From Bacteroides sp. (GTDB lineage: Bacteria > Bacteroidota > Bacteroidia > Bacteroidales > Muribaculaceae), in assembly GCA_014802385.1 (NCBI GenBank), contig JAAVCJ010000027.1, positions 26,343-65,142 on the forward strand: a stretch of 38,800 bases of DNA. The letters run 5' to 3'. Below, piece after piece: positions 1-8,262 of this stretch (position 1 is the first letter of the stretch; every line of letters begins with the position of its first letter). The position numbers and the translations under genes are program-made. The notes beneath the pieces were generated by a model, which was not told the origin of the DNA, ran no database searches, and worked only from the letters and a program-made list of their open reading frames with translations.

Positions 1-309
1 GTCGGTAGCGGTGGTGGTGTCGTAGCTGCCGGGGAACTGGTCGAGAGCGTTCACCTCTTTAACGAGGGGCTGGTCGGCCTTGTTCTCGCCGCGCATGAGA
101 ATGCCCGAGAGCAGCGATGTGAAGCAGATGATGATGGCGAGGGTCCAGGTGGCCTTCTCGATGAACGAGTTGGTGCCGCGAACGCCCATGATCTGGTTTG
201 CGCCGGCAAATGATGAAGAAAGACCGCCGCCCTTAGATTTCTGAATGAGGACTGCGCCGATAAGAACAATCGAAATGATTACGGTGATAACGATTAATAA
301 TTGTTGCAT
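1..309 (-). CDS. secG: Preprotein translocase subunit SecG (C-terminus cut by window edge)
   Basis: Reading the minus strand from the ATG at 309 gives a protein starting MQQLLIVITVIISIVLIGAV, a first membrane segment, then IQKSKGGGLSSSFAG, which is the hallmark SecG loop (QxxKGGGL...F), then a second membrane segment around residues 53-70 (ATWTLAIIICFTSLLSGIL). SecG is the small two-helix partner of SecYE in the inner-membrane Sec channel. About 103 residues are visible and no stop occurs before the window edge, so the C-terminus lies outside. It is the last visible gene of a minus-strand cluster; the preceding gene ends 3 bp upstream, so the two are almost certainly co-transcribed. Identity is clear from the motif and topology. 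Confidence 0.93.
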   Translation of the reverse strand, partial: MQQLLIVITVIISIVLIGAVLIQKSKGGGLSSSFAGANQIMGVRGTNSFIEKATWTLAIIICFTSLLSGILMRGENKADQPLVKEVNALDQFPGSYDTTTATD

Positions 310-312
310 TGT

Positions 313-1128
313 TTATTTTTTGTTTGCTGTTACGTTTTTCTGTTGTTGCGCCTCGCTGTTGATGATTAATTTGCGAAGAAAACGCAATTGGTCTGCAAAG
401 TAAATACTTTTTTCCGGATATTTCAAACTTAGAGAGCTTATAATTTCGTATGCACCCTGATAATTGTGCTGTTTTATGAAAATTTTGGCCAGAGACTCGC
501 TCAGCAGTGAGCCGGCGGGGGCGCGCGGCGTCTCGACGGCGGGAGTTTCGGTCGGTTTTGGTGCTGGTGCCGGGTCGGTCGGTTCGGGGGCGCTGACGGG
601 CTCGTCGGCAGCCTCGGGCTCGTCTGCGGGACGGTGCAGCGAGTGGTCAGCGGCGATGAAAGCGTCGAGCAGGCGGTCTTGGTTGTCGACGGCCGGCGCC
701 GGGGTGGGCATGTCGCGCTCGAGGGTAGCTGCATAGTCAGGCACGGGGTTGAATATCATGCGGTTGAGCAGTTCCTCCTCGGCCGGGTCGATGTTGCCGT
801 AGTTGGATAGGAATGTGTCGATGGCGTCGACGGTGTCGGGGGTGTTGTTGACCTGGACGGTGGGGTAGAAGTTGTCATATCTGCCCGTGCCCTCTGGGTC
901 GATGAGTATGCGGGTGCGCGAGGGGTCGGGAATGGAGAGTGAAATGAGGTTGACGAGGCGCCTGACGGCATCTTCGGTCATGTCGGGGTGTGGGTGGCGC
1001 AGCTGCAGGACGACGGGCAGCAGGAAGGCCGGCGTGCGGTCACACAGCTGGCTTACGATCGCCGGGTCGACGGGGGTGTCGGTCGGCGTGGCAAGCAGGG
1101 CGTTGAGCGGTTCGAGAGACTGTTGCAT
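313..1128 (-). CDS. Hypothetical protein with TPR-like C-terminus, between lptE and secG
   Basis: A 271-residue protein. I chose the ATG at 1128 (MQQSLEPLNALLATPTDTP) rather than an upstream in-frame start at 1197, because the longer form would run 64 bp into lptE; the chosen start leaves a 5-bp gap. There is no signal peptide, so it is probably cytoplasmic. Residues about 30-160 hold an unassigned helical region; 170-205 is a low-complexity Pro/Ala/Glu linker; the last 60 residues (SLAKIFIKQHNYQGAYEIIS and following, then a conserved YPEKSIYFADQLRFL stretch) look like a single tetratricopeptide-type helical hairpin. Proteins of this shape often sit next to secG in Bacteroidales. The function is unknown; the context suggests envelope biogenesis, but that is only inference. 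Confidence 0.8.
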   Translation of the reverse strand: MQQSLEPLNALLATPTDTPVDPAIVSQLCDRTPAFLLPVVLQLRHPHPDMTEDAVRRLVNLISLSIPDPSRTRILIDPEGTGRYDNFYPTVQVNNTPDTVDAIDTFLSNYGNIDPAEEELLNRMIFNPVPDYAATLERDMPTPAPAVDNQDRLLDAFIAADHSLHRPADEPEAADEPVSAPEPTDPAPAPKPTETPAVETPRAPAGSLLSESLAKIFIKQHNYQGAYEIISSLSLKYPEKSIYFADQLRFLRKLIINSEAQQQKNVTANKK

Positions 1129-1133
1129 ATTGA

Positions 1134-1655
1134 TTACCAGTTGCCTAATGTTGCGTTGAATATCAGTTCGACAAGCTCTTTGGCTATGGTCTGGCACAGC
1201 TCGTCCTGGACGTCGGTGAGCAGCTCGCTCGAGTCAAAGTCGCGGTAGGCCGAGAATGTCTGGTCAACGTCGTTCTTGTCGTTCTTGGTGTCGGTGTACT
1301 TGATGCGTACGGTGATGGTGAGTCGCGTCTTTGAGGCGTAGGCGTCCTCGGTGACGGCCTGGGGCGACAGGTTGTAGCCGGTGATTTCGCCCTCGAGCGA
1401 GAGGTCGCTCGAGCCGTCGGTGGTCTGCAGACGCGTGTTGCGGGTGATATAGTCGAGCAGCTCGTTCTCAAATGTCTGCTGCAGCGGTGGATAGACGAGG
1501 GCCGCGCGTATGGGGAAGTCGCTGACGTGAATGGTGCGGTAGACGGTATAGTCGAGCGCGGCACCGTTGAGCTTGTAGCTGATGCGGCACGACGGCGTCG
1601 CGAGCATGAAGGTCACGAGCAGCAGGGTGCAGATGTGTTTGAGTTTCAGGGTCAT
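1134..1655 (-). CDS. lptE: LptE-family LPS-assembly lipoprotein
   Basis: A 173-residue protein with a positively charged start, a hydrophobic core (LCTLLLVTFMLATPS-like) and a Cys at residue 23, reading as a lipoprotein signal (TPSC). The mature part opens with RISYKLNGAALDY, a form usual for Bacteroidota LptE-like proteins, followed by alternating beta strands (residues 35-150) including an ITGYNLSPQAVTED segment. LptE plugs the LptD barrel and helps deliver lipopolysaccharide to the outer leaflet. The gene is 9 bp after the sigma-54 activator and 5 bp before the hypothetical gene, so it is within one operon. The assignment rests on signature and neighbourhood; the family is weakly conserved in sequence. 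Confidence 0.82.
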   Translation of the reverse strand: MTLKLKHICTLLLVTFMLATPSCRISYKLNGAALDYTVYRTIHVSDFPIRAALVYPPLQQTFENELLDYITRNTRLQTTDGSSDLSLEGEITGYNLSPQAVTEDAYASKTRLTITVRIKYTDTKNDKNDVDQTFSAYRDFDSSELLTDVQDELCQTIAKELVELIFNATLGNW

Positions 1656-1664
1656 GGGCTGGTG

Positions 1665-2951
<1,287 letters not shown>

Positions 2952-2983
2952 TGTAGAGTGTGTGAAACTGCTGGTGGGGAGGG

Positions 2984-3847
2984 TTATTTCTTGTCGCGGA
3001 GCTCGTAGGTGCGCTGGCGCAGGAAGTCGCCGAACTCGTCGAGCGAGCCTTTGTGCAGGGCTTGTTCCTCGACCGAGATGGGGTCACCGACCGTGACGTG
3101 GAATGTCTTGCCGCGCTTACGGAACACCTCGCGGGGGTGGCATAGCGAGCGCAGCTGCCAGCATGTCACGCCGAGGAAGTTGAACCACCAGCTGTTGCTG
3201 CCGTGGAAGAAGATGGGTATTACCGGCACGTTGAGCTGGTCGATGAGGCGTATGATGTTGGGCTGCCACTGGCGGTCTTTGAGGCGCAGGCGCCAGTTGA
3301 CCTTGCCGACGGCGCCGGCCGGGAAGAAGCCCACAGGGTCGCCGCTACGCACCATGCGTATGGCTTCCTTGATGCCTTTCATGCTTACAGCCTTCTTCTT
3401 GGGGTCGTTGCTGGCCATGGCGTCAACGGCGATGAAGTTAGGGCGCATGCCGCTGATGTAGTTGAGAAACATATTGACCATGACCTTGTAACGCGGGCGT
3501 CGCGAGGCCACGAGGTCAATGAGTATGATGCCGTCGAGTGCACCGAAGTGGTGATTGCTGACGGTGATGAACGCTCCCTCGGGCAGGTGGTCGAGCACCT
3601 GCTCGTTGTCGACCTTGAGTTTGATGTCGAGGTCGGTGAGCAGTCCGCGCACGAACTCGGGGCCAGGGTGGTCAATATTGTGTTCGTGCAGGGCGTTGAC
3701 CTTATCTATCTGCAGGAAGTGAAGCAGACGCTTAATGAGCTTGGGGTGCTTGGCAAGCTTCGGAACCATGCGTGCGACATCGTCGGCGTTGAGCACGTCG
3801 CGTTTGATCGGTTCCTGAGCCGTTGTAGTTTGGTTAGAATTTTCCAT
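2984..3847 (-). CDS. PlsC-like lysophospholipid/glycerolipid acyltransferase
   Basis: A 287-residue protein of the PlsC/LPLAT superfamily. The catalytic HX4D motif is visible as H100-FGAL-D105 in the stretch VSNHHFGALDGIIL; a second block around residues 170-190 (DPVGFFPAGAVGKV) matches the substrate-binding FPEG-type motif, and VIPIFFHGSNSW near 220 matches the VPV block. There is no signal peptide; membrane association is expected. Such enzymes transfer acyl chains to lysophosphatidic acid or to ornithine/glycine lipids, and the exact acceptor cannot be told here. The gene is the first of the minus-strand cluster, 32 bp ahead of the sigma-54 activator, with a promoter-like box immediately before its start codon. 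Confidence 0.85.
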   Translation of the reverse strand: MENSNQTTTAQEPIKRDVLNADDVARMVPKLAKHPKLIKRLLHFLQIDKVNALHEHNIDHPGPEFVRGLLTDLDIKLKVDNEQVLDHLPEGAFITVSNHHFGALDGIILIDLVASRRPRYKVMVNMFLNYISGMRPNFIAVDAMASNDPKKKAVSMKGIKEAIRMVRSGDPVGFFPAGAVGKVNWRLRLKDRQWQPNIIRLIDQLNVPVIPIFFHGSNSWWFNFLGVTCWQLRSLCHPREVFRKRGKTFHVTVGDPISVEEQALHKGSLDEFGDFLRQRTYELRDKK

Positions 3848-3854
3848 ACGAGTA

Positions 3855-3884
3855 CAAAGTTAATATTTCTTCAGAATATTAACT
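3855..3884 (-). promoter_or_regulatory. Candidate promoter -7 box overlapped by an inverted repeat, upstream of the acyltransferase
   Basis: On the minus strand, 3862-3855 reads TAACTTTG, matching the Bacteroidota -7 element TAnnTTTG. No good TTTG -33 box lies 19-20 bp further upstream. A perfect 10-bp inverted repeat, AGTTAATATT at 3858-3867 and AATATTAACT at 3875-3884 with a 7-nt loop, overlaps the box, as an operator would. The start codon is only 8 nt from the box, so the transcript would be leaderless or nearly so. Confidence 0.5.
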
Positions 3885-3944
3885 ACCCTCTCAATGGAAA
3901 TTGTTGTTAAATACTACTGAGCTTGACCGGGCCGTGGCCGTGGA

Positions 3945-5021
3945 TTAGCGAATGGTGCCGACGGCGCGGACGATGGTGGTGGCGTTGCGGGGGTCGTTGA
4001 CGATGAGCGATATGCGGCCGTTGAGTATCTCGGTGGGGACTGAGAGGGGGTCGACGGTGACGGTGACGATGGCTTCTTTGCCTTTCTTGAGCTTGTCGGC
4101 GGTAGTGGTGACTGTGATGCCGGGGTCGGTGGTGTAGACTCGGCGTATGAGCATGGTGCTGTTGCCGGCGTTGCGGAAGGTGAAGTTGCGGGTGACGGGG
4201 CCGCCGTTGCGGTCGATGTCGCCGAAGTCGAGGGTGCTCTCGCCGAGCTCTATGGCGGGGGCGTCGCGCAGCTGGCCTGGGGTGAGGCGCGAGAAGTCTT
4301 CGTCGACGATAGCTATCATGCTGATGTTTACGGACTCGTCGTCGGGTGTAGCGCGCAGGCTTAGGCTATCGGTGTAGATGCCGTACATGTCAGGCTGGGG
4401 AACGAAGAACAGTGTGTAGGTGAGCTGTTCGCCGGGGCCTACCTTGGGCACGTTGGTGTTGATCTGGACGCCGCGCGGCACTCGTGTCCACTCGGGGGTG
4501 ATGGAGTCGGGGGTGGCGTTGTAGACTTCGAAGAATACTGATTTGCTCTTGCCGTTTTTGATTTCGCCCATGAGGATATTGTCCTGTCTCAGTTTCAGGG
4601 CGCCGGCGTCGACGGGGTAGCGGCCGCGCAGGGTGTTGCCGGCTCCGATGACGACTCCTTTGATAATCAGTGTGTGACGGGGTGTGTCACTGTTGAAGTC
4701 GACGTATACTTTCTTGCTGAAGCGGCCGGGGCGGCCGGTGGGATTGTAGGTGACCTCGACATAGCCTGTGTCGCCGGGCTCGACGGGGGTCTTGGTATAG
4801 GCCGATGATGTGCAGCCGCATGTGGCGCGTGATGCCACGATGACGAGGGGCTCGTCGCCGGTGTTGACGTATGCGAAGCGACATTTCACCAGGCCGTCGT
4901 CCTCGTCGAAGGCGCCGAAGTCGTGGGTCTCGGTTAAGAATTTTGCGTCTGGGCCTGTTGCATTGATGGCTGTGACGGCAGTGATGACGGCAGTGATGAT
5001 GAGTGATGCAATTCGCTTCAT
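3945..5021 (-). CDS. DUF1573 protein with two ASH-like immunoglobulin domains
   Basis: A 358-residue exported protein. An open frame continues to 5234 but overlaps the neighbouring gene, and the ATG at 5021 is followed by a proper signal peptide (MKRIASLIITAVITAVTAIN), so I start it there. The first DUF1573 unit (about 24-115) has the signature HDFG, NTGDEPLVI, the conserved CGCT pair, and NPTGRPGRFSK. A second, similar unit near the C-terminus (about 260-358: LDFGDIDRNGGPVTRNFTF onward) lacks the cysteines. The central region also looks beta-rich. DUF1573 proteins are common, uncharacterised Bacteroidota envelope proteins. It lies 22 bp after its single-domain neighbour and is probably its operon partner, perhaps by duplication of the domain. 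Confidence 0.85.
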   Translation of the reverse strand: MKRIASLIITAVITAVTAINATGPDAKFLTETHDFGAFDEDDGLVKCRFAYVNTGDEPLVIVASRATCGCTSSAYTKTPVEPGDTGYVEVTYNPTGRPGRFSKKVYVDFNSDTPRHTLIIKGVVIGAGNTLRGRYPVDAGALKLRQDNILMGEIKNGKSKSVFFEVYNATPDSITPEWTRVPRGVQINTNVPKVGPGEQLTYTLFFVPQPDMYGIYTDSLSLRATPDDESVNISMIAIVDEDFSRLTPGQLRDAPAIELGESTLDFGDIDRNGGPVTRNFTFRNAGNSTMLIRRVYTTDPGITVTTTADKLKKGKEAIVTVTVDPLSVPTEILNGRISLIVNDPRNATTIVRAVGTIR

Positions 5022-5043
5022 GGTCGGATAGGTAGTGGAGTGA

Positions 5044-5436
5044 TTACTTATTGGCGGGAATGACGACGCCGGTGATGTTGAGGTTGATGCGTTTGGGGCG
5101 CGGTGCGTTGGTGCGCACGCGGACGGTTTTTGAAAACTCGCCGGGGCGACCTGTGGGCAGGTAAGTGACCTTGATTTTGCCTGTCTTGCCGGGCTGGACG
5201 GGTTTCTTGGGGTACTCGGGGCGTGTGCAGCCACAGCTGGCGTTGGCCGATATGATGACGAGGGGCTCGTCGCCGGTGTTGGTGAATTCGAACTCGCATG
5301 ACACGGGGCCGCCGTCCTCGCTGATGTTGCCGAAGTCGTGTGACGTGGTCTCGAGTGAGATGGCGGGTTCGCCTGCCATCATGGTGGCAGCGCCTACCAG
5401 CAGTGCGACTGCTGATGATATGAGTTTTTTGTGCAT
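5044..5436 (-). CDS. Small single-domain DUF1573 exported protein
   Basis: A 130-residue protein: signal peptide MHKKLISSAVALLVGAATMM with cleavage near AGE, followed by exactly one DUF1573 domain (HDFGNISEDGGPVSCEFEF, NTGDEPLVII, the conserved ASCGCT, PTGRPGEFSKTV). The same motifs occur in the first domain of the downstream protein, so the two are paralogous. It probably acts in the periplasm; no enzymatic residues beyond the cysteine pair are evident, and the function is unknown. Its 5' side holds a perfect 50-bp palindrome (5453-5502), which may control or terminate transcription between it and pgi. Confidence 0.88.
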   Translation of the reverse strand: MHKKLISSAVALLVGAATMMAGEPAISLETTSHDFGNISEDGGPVSCEFEFTNTGDEPLVIISANASCGCTRPEYPKKPVQPGKTGKIKVTYLPTGRPGEFSKTVRVRTNAPRPKRINLNITGVVIPANK

Positions 5437-5452
5437 AACAGGTGAGAATAGT

Positions 5453-5502
5453 TGTTAAATAATAGTCAATGACAACATGTTGTCATTGACTATTATTTAA
5501 CA
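5453..5502. repeat. Perfect 50-bp palindrome between pgi and the DUF1573 gene
   Basis: The 50 bp from 5453 to 5502 equal their own reverse complement with no mismatch, centred on CA/TG at 5477-5478. The inner arms contain AATGACAACATGTTGTCATT and the outer arms are AT-rich (TGTTAAATAATAG). As RNA it would form a hairpin with about 23 paired bases and a 4-nt loop. It fits the gap between the pgi stop (5531) and the next start (5436). There is no strong T-run, although the outer arm is U-rich, so it could be a terminator, a processing site or a dyad for a dimeric regulator. Confidence 0.85.
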
Positions 5503-5530
5503 TAACGTTTGTAGTCGTGTGAATGTTCAA

Positions 5531-6868
5531 TCAGAGCTTGGCGCGTATGGCCTCGGTCTCTTTCTCATAGCCGGGTTTGGCCAGGAGGGCGAACATGTTG
5601 CGCTTGTAGTCTTCTACGCCGGGCTGGTTGAAGGGGTTGACGCCGAGAATGTAGCCGCTGATGCCGCAAGCCTTCTCGAAGAAGTAGATGAGCTCGCCGA
5701 GACACTTCTCGTTGAGGGCGTCGATGGTGATGTGCAGGTTGGGCACGCCGCCGTCAACGTGGGCAATGCGGGTGCCGAGCTCGGCCATTTTGTTGACCTG
5801 GTCGACGCGCTTGCCGGCAATGTAGTTGAGGCCGTCGAGATTGGCGGCATCGGTGGGTATGATGACCTCGTGCTGCTGGTTGGCTACCGAGATGACGGTC
5901 TCGAAGATGGTGCGCTCGCCGTCCTGAATCCACTGGCCCATCGAGTGGAGGTCGGTCGAGTTGTCAACGGCTGCGGGGAAGATGCCCTTGTGCTCCTTGC
6001 CCTCGCTCTCGCCATAGAGCTGTTTCCACCACTCGGCGAGGAAGTGCAGTTTGGGGTTGTAGTTGACAAGTATCTCGATTTTCTTACCGGCGTTGTAGAG
6101 GGCGTTGCGGGTCTGGGCATAAAGCTGTGCGAGATTGTCGGCACCGGCCTCGGCTGTGGCTTTCTCCATCTCTTTTGCACCGTCGATGAGGGCGCGAATG
6201 TCGAAGCCGGCCACGGCGATGGGGAGCAGACCCACGGGGGTGAGCACCGAGAAGCGTCCGCCGACGTTGTCGTCGATTACAAATGTCTTGTAACCCTCCT
6301 CGGTGGCGAGCTGACGCAGGGCGCCGCGCTTGGCATCGGTGATGGCCACGATGCGTTTAGAGGCCTCGGCCTTGCCGAGCTGTGACTCGAGCTGCTCTTT
6401 GAGCAGGCGGAAGGCGATGGCGGGTTCGGTGGTTGTGCCTGACTTAGAGATGACGATGATGCCGAATTTCTTGTCGGCCAGGTACTGCTGGAGCTCGTAG
6501 AGATAGTCCTCGCCGATGTTCTGGCCGGCGAAGAGTATGGGGGTGCGGGTGGTGTCGTTGATGTAGGGGGCAAATGAGTTGCTCAGAGCCTCGATTACGG
6601 CCTTGGCGCCGAGGTAGCTGCCGCCGATGCCGATGGCAACAACGACGTCACAGTCGCGCTGCATGGCAGCCGCGGTGTCGGCGATGTCGTCGATGAGTGA
6701 AGCTGAGAGTTCGCCGGGGAGTTTCACCCAGCCCAGGAAGTCGTTGCCGGCACCTGTACCGTTGTTGAGGTGGCCTATGGCTGTAGCGGCGGCGGGCGCG
6801 AGAGCGTCTACGTCGGCGCGGTTGATAACTGTACCCAGTGCGTTGTCGATGTTTAGTTTGATATTCAT
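5531..6868 (-). CDS. pgi: Glucose-6-phosphate isomerase
   Basis: A 445-residue enzyme interconverting glucose-6-phosphate and fructose-6-phosphate in the cytoplasm. Its length matches the shorter bacterial (Bacillus-type) Pgi class. Visible SIS-type motifs are [19 protein letters not shown] near residues 75-95, [15 protein letters not shown] near 140-155, the sugar-binding [14 protein letters not shown] near 200, and [15 protein letters not shown] near 290, with the catalytic Glu in this block; [12 protein letters not shown] closes the protein. It is monocistronic-looking: rlmN ends 54 bp upstream and the palindrome follows. No clear promoter box is seen before it, so read-through from rlmN is possible. 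Fructose-6-phosphate is also the predicted end product of the amino-sugar branch of the PUL, but the two are not in one transcript. Confidence 0.97.
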   Translation of the reverse strand: MNIKLNIDNALGTVINRADVDALAPAAATAIGHLNNGTGAGNDFLGWVKLPGELSASLIDDIADTAAAMQRDCDVVVAIGIGGSYLGAKAVIEALSNSFAPYINDTTRTPILFAGQNIGEDYLYELQQYLADKKFGIIVISKSGTTTEPAIAFRLLKEQLESQLGKAEASKRIVAITDAKRGALRQLATEEGYKTFVIDDNVGGRFSVLTPVGLLPIAVAGFDIRALIDGAKEMEKATAEAGADNLAQLYAQTRNALYNAGKKIEILVNYNPKLHFLAEWWKQLYGESEGKEHKGIFPAAVDNSTDLHSMGQWIQDGERTIFETVISVANQQHEVIIPTDAANLDGLNYIAGKRVDQVNKMAELGTRIAHVDGGVPNLHITIDALNEKCLGELIYFFEKACGISGYILGVNPFNQPGVEDYKRNMFALLAKPGYEKETEAIRAKL

Positions 6869-6922
6869 ATTCTAAATTATAAAAGGGTTGTTTTGGTTAT
6901 TTGGCTTTTAGGATGGAAACAC

Positions 6923-7954
6923 TTATTCGTTAGATTTCTGACGTCCGGCGAGCATGCCACAGGCGGCCATGATGTCTTCGCCGCGCGAGGCTCGTATGGT
7001 GGCTATGAAGCCGAGCTCGTTGAGGCGGTCGCGGAAGGCCTCCATCGTGGCGGTGGTTGACGGGCGCAGGTCGCTGTCGGGAATGACGTGGAAGCGTATG
7101 AGGTTGATGCGGCAGTCGAGTCCGCGCAGCAAGCGGGCCAGCGCGTCGGCATGACGCAGGTCGTCGTTGACGCCGCGCCACATGGTGTACTCGAACGACA
7201 ACCGGCGTTGGTGGCTGAAGTCGTAGTCGCGCAGCAGGGCGATGATGTCGGTGGCGGGGTAGGCGCCCTCGACGGGCATCAGGCCACGGCGCTCGGCTGC
7301 AAACGGTGAGTGGAGGCTGATGGCGATGTGTACACGGGTGACGTCGAGCAGCGTGCGCAGTTCCTTGAGCTTGCCTATCGATGAGACGGTGATGCGTTTG
7401 GGGCTCCAGGCCAGTCCCCACGGGGCGGTGAGTATCTCGATGGCGCGTAGCAGTTCGCCGAGGTTATCGAGCGGTTCGCCCATGCCCATGAACACTATGT
7501 TGGTGAGCGACTCGCTGTCGGGAATGGAGAGCACCTGGTTGATGATGTCGGTGGTAGTGAGGTTGCCGTGGAAACCCTGTCGGCCCGTCATGCAGAACGT
7601 GCAGCCCATGCGGCAACCGGCCTGTGACGACACGCACAGGGTGGCGCGGTCGCGGTCGGGAATGTAGACCGCCTCGATGTCGCGGCCGCCGACGCCGTCA
7701 AACAGGTATTTGGCCGTGCCGTCGACCGAGCGAGTCTCGACCTTGGGGTCTCGGCGACCTATTATATAATGTTCGCGCATGCGCGCGCGAGCGGCAAGTG
7801 ACAAATCGGTCATGGCGTCAATGTCAGTAACCCGCGCGACGTATAGCCATCGGGCTATCTGCTTGGCGGCAAACGGCTTGAGTCCTACCTCGGCAGCAAC
7901 CGAGCGCAGCTGTTCAAGCGTCATTCCTAACAGTGGTGTAAGAGTGGTGTTCAT
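6923..7954 (-). CDS. rlmN: Dual-specificity RNA methyltransferase RlmN
   Basis: A 343-residue radical-SAM enzyme that methylates C2 of A2503 in 23S rRNA and of A37 in some tRNAs. The iron-sulfur cluster motif is C114-RMG-C118-TF-C121; the two further catalytic cysteines are at C107 (LCVSSQ) and C332 (AACGML), in the expected spacing. FMGMGEPLDN near 158-168 is the SAM-binding GEP block. The N-terminus (LLGMTLEQLRSVAAEVGLKP) is the usual helical RNA-binding domain. The ATG at 7954 was kept; an in-frame ATG at 7924 would cut into the conserved GMTL segment. The nearest promoter places the RNA start within a few bases of the ATG. Confidence 0.97.
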   Translation of the reverse strand: MNTTLTPLLGMTLEQLRSVAAEVGLKPFAAKQIARWLYVARVTDIDAMTDLSLAARARMREHYIIGRRDPKVETRSVDGTAKYLFDGVGGRDIEAVYIPDRDRATLCVSSQAGCRMGCTFCMTGRQGFHGNLTTTDIINQVLSIPDSESLTNIVFMGMGEPLDNLGELLRAIEILTAPWGLAWSPKRITVSSIGKLKELRTLLDVTRVHIAISLHSPFAAERRGLMPVEGAYPATDIIALLRDYDFSHQRRLSFEYTMWRGVNDDLRHADALARLLRGLDCRINLIRFHVIPDSDLRPSTTATMEAFRDRLNELGFIATIRASRGEDIMAACGMLAGRQKSNE

Positions 7955-7961
7955 GTTACTG

Positions 7962-7993
7962 CAAAGATAGTAATTTTGGCTTTCACGCTCAAA
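7962..7993 (-). promoter_or_regulatory. rlmN promoter (TTTG-N20-TATCTTTG)
   Basis: On the minus strand, TTTG at 7993-7990 is followed after 20 bp by TATCTTTGC (box at 7969-7962), a near-perfect Bacteroidota sigma-ABfr promoter. The -7 box ends 8 nt before the rlmN ATG (7954), so the transcript is predicted to have a leader of only about 0-4 nt. Confidence 0.7.
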
Positions 7994-8142
7994 TTTTTTA
8001 TCATCGGTCAGTGTATTAACCGCTAAAGAAACAATATGCCCTATAAATATGTTTTAAAACACATTTTTTAAAAATGTTGAATAATTGAGTTGTAATTAAC
8101 ACATATTAACCAAAATGATAGTGAGAAGGAGAATTGATTGCC

Positions 8143-8150
8143 TATATTTG
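8143..8150 (+). promoter_or_regulatory. Candidate susC promoter -7 box
   Basis: TATATTTG matches TAnnTTTG. No TTTG lies 18-21 bp upstream, so the promoter would be weak by itself and probably needs an activator or alternative sigma factor, as is usual for SusC-type operons. Transcription from here would give a leader of about 105 nt before the ATG at 8263. Confidence 0.4.
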
Positions 8151-8262
8151 TAAAAAAATATTAACAAATAGAGGTTGTATCGCTGCCACAACAGGCTTTA
8201 CAGTCAGAGCTAATACCATTAATAAACTAATTATCATATTATTAACCTTAAATTTAAATTCT

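Larger units (their letters stand above)
7955..8262. other. 308-bp divergent intergenic region between rlmN and susC
   Basis: AT-rich gap with no convincing gene. It holds the rlmN promoter on the minus strand (7962-7993), two adjoining dyads (TGTTTTAAAACA at 8050-8061 and ACATTTTT-T-AAAAATGT at 8061-8077), and a plus-strand -7-like box (TATATTTG, 8143-8150), followed by a leader of roughly 105 nt before the susC ATG. A TTG codon at 8134 is in frame with susC but yields an unlikely N-terminal extension. The dyads, 70-90 bp upstream of the box, could be binding sites for a PUL regulator encoded elsewhere. Confidence 0.6.

Noticed and set aside
3203-3910. 235-codon plus-strand open frame opposite the acyltransferase
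   Set aside because: Covers the acyltransferase gene and its promoter on the other strand; composition is a codon-mirror pattern.
5022-5234. N-terminal extension of the two-domain DUF1573 protein
   Set aside because: The 71 extra residues are Pro/Ser/Ala-rich, overlap the neighbouring DUF1573 gene, and would bury an obvious signal peptide beginning at 5021.
5519-6385. 288-codon plus-strand open frame opposite pgi
   Set aside because: It lies wholly antisense to a clear Pgi; its Val/Gly/Glu/Leu-rich content is the expected mirror of the G/C-rich third positions of pgi.
8134-8262. N-terminal extension of SusC from a TTG codon
   Set aside because: The extension would start upstream of the promoter-like box at 8143 and precede a normal signal peptide at 8263.
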